Shown here one piece after another: positions 61,063-64,000 of a DNA stretch of 64,000 nucleotides. A program made the translations under genes and the position numbers. Below the pieces are notes generated by a model, which was given only the letters and a program-made list of their open reading frames with translations, searched no databases and was not told the DNA's origin. The stretch covers positions 1,550,001-1,614,000 of the forward strand of contig OZ220737.1 in NCBI GenBank assembly GCA_965116935.1, given 5' to 3'. The DNA is from VXYL01 sp965116935 (GTDB taxonomy: Bacteria; Pseudomonadota; Gammaproteobacteria; Pseudomonadales; Azotimanducaceae). The stretch's first letter is position 1. Each line of letters starts with the position of its first letter.

Positions 61063-61752
61063 TCAAAACCCCGACAGGACACGGTATGTGAGGGAAGCTC
61101 CCGTGGCGTCGAGCACCTCGAGGCGGGCGCCTTTGTAGGCAATGATGTTGGAACGCGCCAAGTCGTACTCAACCTCGTTGCTGAATGGCGGTCGGGCAAG
61201 ACTGGGCGAGAACTCGCGGTAGCCGATCCTGACAGCGTCGCCGACCATGCCGTTGTAGATGAGACGCTGCTCAAAGGCGCGGTCTGAGACGGCCAACTGG
61301 GTGGTTTCGTGCCAGAGGGCACCCTTTCTGCAGTGTCTGATGCTCCAGATGTCGACGACGCAGATGCGGTCGCGGCGGGCCGGGACGTGAACGGCGCGCA
61401 CCGGGTCCGACAGCGGCGCGCGTTTGACATGGCCCGGGTCACCGTGCCGGCTTGGCGAGTAGAACGTCCCTTGGGAGGTCTCGCCGTCCTTCGTGTAGGT
61501 TCCGTTGCGCACCGTGTATGCCAGCGAAACCCGGACATCCTGCGGCACGTAAATGGAGTCGAGTGCGATGCTGCGGCCCTGCCGTAGCAGACTCTCGCCG
61601 ATGCTGGCGGTGACCACCGTCTGGTGCGGTGGTTCGCTGATTTCGGTTTCGACGACTGGGTGATTGCGTGCCACAAAGACACAACCGGATGTCACGAGGC
61701 CGCCCGCCAAGAGGGCCAACATGGAAATTGCTGGCATCGTCGATTGCTTCAT
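61063..61752 (-). CDS. Hypothetical lipoprotein
   Basis: 229 residues from MKQSTMPAISMLALLAGG, with lipobox LVTSGC at about residues 19-24. The mature part is mostly beta-strand-like, with VRVSLAYTVRNGTYTKDG and RICVVDIWSIRHCRKG; I do not recognise a family. Flanks 60938-61062 and 61753-61874 hold no gene. Confidence 0.75.
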   Translation of the reverse strand: MKQSTMPAISMLALLAGGLVTSGCVFVARNHPVVETEISEPPHQTVVTASIGESLLRQGRSIALDSIYVPQDVRVSLAYTVRNGTYTKDGETSQGTFYSPSRHGDPGHVKRAPLSDPVRAVHVPARRDRICVVDIWSIRHCRKGALWHETTQLAVSDRAFEQRLIYNGMVGDAVRIGYREFSPSLARPPFSNEVEYDLARSNIIAYKGARLEVLDATGASLTYRVLSGF

Positions 61753-61874
61753 CCGCCTCTCCGGTCGAATTGACTCACATGCGGCTTTTGACCGGCGGCG
61801 AGTGGCGCAGTTCATTCGACTTGCGTCCAGTGCTCGTCGGGGATCGTGCGGGAAGTTCGGCGCACGTGCCGGGG

Positions 61875-62509
61875 TCAGGAAGATGATGGGCGGTGGCGCT
61901 TCATGTGTTCGGTTATGCGATGTACTGCGTCGCGGTGGCTGGGATCGGATTGGAGGTTTTCCAGCACGGCGTCGACATTGGTCACGCTTAGCACAGGGAT
62001 TGACAGGCGTTGGCGGAGGAGTTGCACGGCGGTGTGGTGGTCGCCCACGAGTTCCTGGCGGTCGAGGGCGACGACGACTCCCTGCACCGTGCCGCCGACG
62101 CTCTCGATCAGGCGCGCCGATTCGATCTTGGCGGTTCCGTCGGAGATGACGTCGTCGACGATCACTACCCGACGGCCCGCCATCGACGCGCCCACCAGCG
62201 TGCCGCCCTCGCCGTGGGTCTTGGCTTCCTTGCGGTCGTGGGCGTAGTGGATGTCGATGCCGCGCTCGGCCAACGCCGTGGCGGCGGCGACCGCTAGGGA
62301 GATGCCCTTGTAGGCGGGGCCGAAGATCACCTCCGGCAAGGGGTCGAATGCCATCAGGCAATCGGCGTAGGCATTGCCAAGCCGGCGCATGGACGCACCG
62401 GACGAGAGGCTGCCGAGGTTAAAGAAGAACGGCGCCCGGCGCCCAGACTTGAGAACGAAGTCGCCGAAGCGGAGCACGCCCGCGTCGATCATCTCCGCAA
62501 TGATGTCCG

Positions 62510-62513
<4 letters not shown>
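61875..62513 (-). CDS. pyrE: Orotate phosphoribosyltransferase
   Basis: 212 residues, starting MTDIIAEMIDAGVLRFGDF. Makes OMP from orotate and PRPP in de novo pyrimidine synthesis. GPAYKGISLAVAAATAL, the catalytic loop DRKEAKTHGEGG, and the PRPP motif VVIVDDVISDGTA are complete. Start overlaps the rph stop by 4 bp. Confidence 0.96.
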
Positions 62514-63241
<728 letters not shown>

Positions 63242-63300
63242 AGTTGCTCCATAGTGGAATCAATGAGGGGCGCGGATTATACGAACGCTAGCTGGCATTA

Positions 63301-63570
63301 GAGGGCCTCTCGGGGCGGAGGCGTCCCGCCCTGCGAGGGCCTCTCTGGACGGAGGGCGTCTCGCCCTCCAAGCGTGCCGAAGGCGCGCATGCAGCGGAGC
63401 CAGCCAACGCCACCAACAAGCCAGCCTCTGTTCCTTGACGTGCCTGCGGCACGATGGAGGGCGAGACGCCCTCCGTCCAGAGGCCCGTGGCAAACGCGTT
63501 CTACGGCGCAAGCTCCTGCTAGCAGCCTGTCGGCACCAGGGAAGGCAGAATGCCTTCCCTCCGAAGGCCC
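63301..63570 (+). repeat. Repeat cluster between rph and yicC
   Basis: The 397-bp gap 63242-63638 holds three or four GGAGGGCG-CGCCCTCC palindromes (about 63314-63332, 63351-63372, 63451-63480) and one GGAAGGCAGAATGCCTTCC palindrome (about 63540-63560). No gene is seen. The rph and yicC promoters must lie at the two ends. Confidence 0.7.
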
Positions 63571-63638
63571 GCCTTGTTCGGGTGCTAGGAGCCTCGTTCG
63601 GCCAGGGCCCGCTCGGCTCGCCAAAGTAGAATGCCCGC

Positions 63639-64000
63639 ATGATTGCCAGCATGACCGCTTTTGCGCGGGTGGGGCGAGGTTTCCTAGTTTGGGAAGTCCG
63701 TTCCGTCAATCATCGCTATCTGGAGCTTGCTTTCCGTTTGCCGGAGTCGCTCAGGGCCCTCGAGCCTTCCTTGCGCGAGGCGGCGCGGGCTCGACTCGGG
63801 CGGGGGAAAGTGGATGCGACGCTTCGTGTCGCGGAATCTGGCAGCACGATGGAGCTCGATGAGGACGCGTTGGGCGAGCTGCTCGGTGCATTGAGCCAAC
63901 TGCGAACCCGGGCGCCGGAGTTGGCGGAGCCGAATCTGCTGGACGCGCTGCGTTGGCCCGGGGTGCTGAAGGAGAGCGAAACGGGGTTGGCGGAACTGCG
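63639..64000 (+). CDS. yicC: YicC family endoribonuclease (3' end outside window)
   Basis: The frame runs from ATG at 63639 to the window end, 120 codons. MIASMTAFARVGRG is the normal YicC opening, followed by WEVRSVNHRYLELAFRLPE and LREAARARLGRGKVDATL. YicC/YloC proteins are endoribonucleases, and yicC next to rph is the usual gammaproteobacterial order, divergently placed as here. Confidence 0.92.
   Translation, partial: MIASMTAFARVGRGFLVWEVRSVNHRYLELAFRLPESLRALEPSLREAARARLGRGKVDATLRVAESGSTMELDEDALGELLGALSQLRTRAPELAEPNLLDALRWPGVLKESETGLAEL

Overview
This is one contiguous, GC-rich, gene-dense bacterial segment. It almost certainly comes from a gammaproteobacterium. Several gene orders match the classic enterobacterial or gammaproteobacterial layout: rsmD / ftsY-ftsE-ftsX-rpoH, dksA-gluQRS next to sfsA, secG followed by tRNA-Leu(GAG) near glmM, and rph-pyrE next to yicC. 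Around these housekeeping islands lies a catabolic and accessory gene set: phytanoyl-CoA dioxygenases, a thiolase with its DUF35 partner, a MaoC hydratase, an NDP-forming acyl-CoA synthetase, a P450, and TRAP and peptide transporters. There are also many toxin-antitoxin modules and very many small palindromic repeats. That mixture resembles environmental or symbiont genomes, but this last point is inference.

Layout. 1-2.7 kb: 3' part of an M16 zinc protease. 2.7-3.6 kb: hicAB and a small orphan. 3.7-9.8 kb: a five-gene Yej/Dpp-type peptide ABC transporter operon whose binding-protein gene is broken by one in-frame TGA. 10.3-14.1 kb: uvrD, a TRAP-type lipoprotein receptor and a cupin. 14.1-15.0 kb: a 232-bp element with long terminal inverted repeats, then a divergent higBA. 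15.2-20.7 kb: SDR, glmM, amtB (minus strand), tpiA, secG and tRNA-Leu. 21-24.9 kb: a two-part glycosyltransferase and a divergently oriented multidomain protein, both interrupted by a 45-48-bp palindromic element. 24.9-32.9 kb: CRTAC1-like protein, DUF35 + thiolase, TacA/TacT-like pair, MaoC hydratase, formyltransferase and carboxylesterase. 33-40.2 kb: Fic protein, acyl-CoA synthetase, Septu-like ATPase with a truncated partner, PIN + TetR, and a phosphotransferase. 40.3-50.2 kb: PhyH, trmB, rpoH, ftsXEY, rsmD, gluQRS, dksA with a histone-like tail, and sfsA. 50.3-57.8 kb: frameshifted P450, an exported TldD/TldE-like pair, a second PhyH, a 70-bp tandem array of dyads, and an aldo/keto reductase. 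57.9-64 kb: M28 peptidase, methyltransferase, lipoprotein, pyrE, rph and the start of yicC.

The most unusual signal is a family of about ten 45-48-bp palindromic elements (consensus core CGAGGGGCCTCCCCTCG). It occurs between genes and also in frame inside at least three proteins, including the DNA helicase UvrD. It is read in more than one frame and on both strands, which is how Rickettsia palindromic elements behave. Next comes the array at 56471-56730, built from 30-bp dyads in a 70-bp higher-order period. Several other intergenic palindrome families recur through the window.

All calls come from reading the sequence and remembered family features. No database search was run. Start codons were chosen from family length, ribosome-binding sites and overlap with neighbours; alternatives are given where they matter.
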